Shown here one piece after another: positions 5,984 through 6,679 of a stretch of 6,679 nt of DNA. Positions within the stretch are counted from its first letter, which is position 1. Every line of letters begins with the position of its first letter. The notes below the pieces were generated by a model. That model was not told the origin of the DNA, did no database searches, and saw only the letters and a program-made list of their open reading frames with translations. Both the position numbers and the translations under genes were made by a program. The stretch is from positions 1 through 6,679 of the forward strand of contig CALGAM010000023.1 of assembly GCA_937951935.1 (NCBI GenBank), read 5' to 3'. This DNA comes from an uncultured Micromonospora sp. (GTDB lineage: Bacteria > Actinomycetota > Actinomycetes > Mycobacteriales > Micromonosporaceae).

Positions 5984-5988
5984 AGGAG
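5984..5988 (+). promoter_or_regulatory. Ribosome binding site of the exporter ATPase
   Basis: AGGAG lies five bases before the ATG at 5994 and supports that start. Confidence 0.8.
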
Positions 5989-5993
5989 CAGAC

Positions 5994-6679
<686 letters not shown>

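Overview
The window is a GC-rich stretch of high-GC Gram-positive (actinobacterial) chromosome. The heavy G/C at third codon positions, the GTG starts, and the combination of an LpdA-type flavoprotein, GuaB1 and a fused biotin carboxylase/biotin carrier protein all point to Actinobacteria. My best guess is Micromonosporaceae or a close relative; that placement is inference, not a database result.

Layout: (1) 1-1371, plus strand, the 3' part of an NAD(P)H-quinone dehydrogenase of the LpdA type, cut by the window edge. (2) 1372-1716, a convergent gap with no gene but with strong GC hairpins that probably terminate transcription from both sides. (3) 1717-4969, minus strand, a likely two-gene unit: acyl-CoA carboxylase alpha subunit (first) and GuaB1, a CBS-domain IMPDH/GMP reductase family enzyme, with 46 bases between them. 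(4) 4970-5169, a divergent regulatory gap. (5) 5170-5865, plus strand, a PadR-type transcriptional regulator. (6) 5866-5993, a short AT-rich promoter region followed by a GC leader with a hairpin. (7) 5994 to the end, the ATP-binding subunit of a DrrA-type ABC-2 exporter, cut at the window edge.

The left two thirds are housekeeping metabolism: quinone/redox chemistry, malonyl- or methylmalonyl-CoA supply for lipids, and purine interconversion. The right third is a compact regulated export module. Its most informative signal is a 16-bp pseudo-palindrome of the form TAGTCAA-NN-TTGACTA. It occurs twice, once between the likely -35 and -10 of padR and once over the -35 of the exporter promoter, where it begins exactly on the padR stop codon. 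This suggests that the PadR protein represses both itself and the exporter, with release by a compound that the exporter removes. I see no CRISPR array, tRNA, rRNA, insertion sequence, or clearly new multi-gene system.
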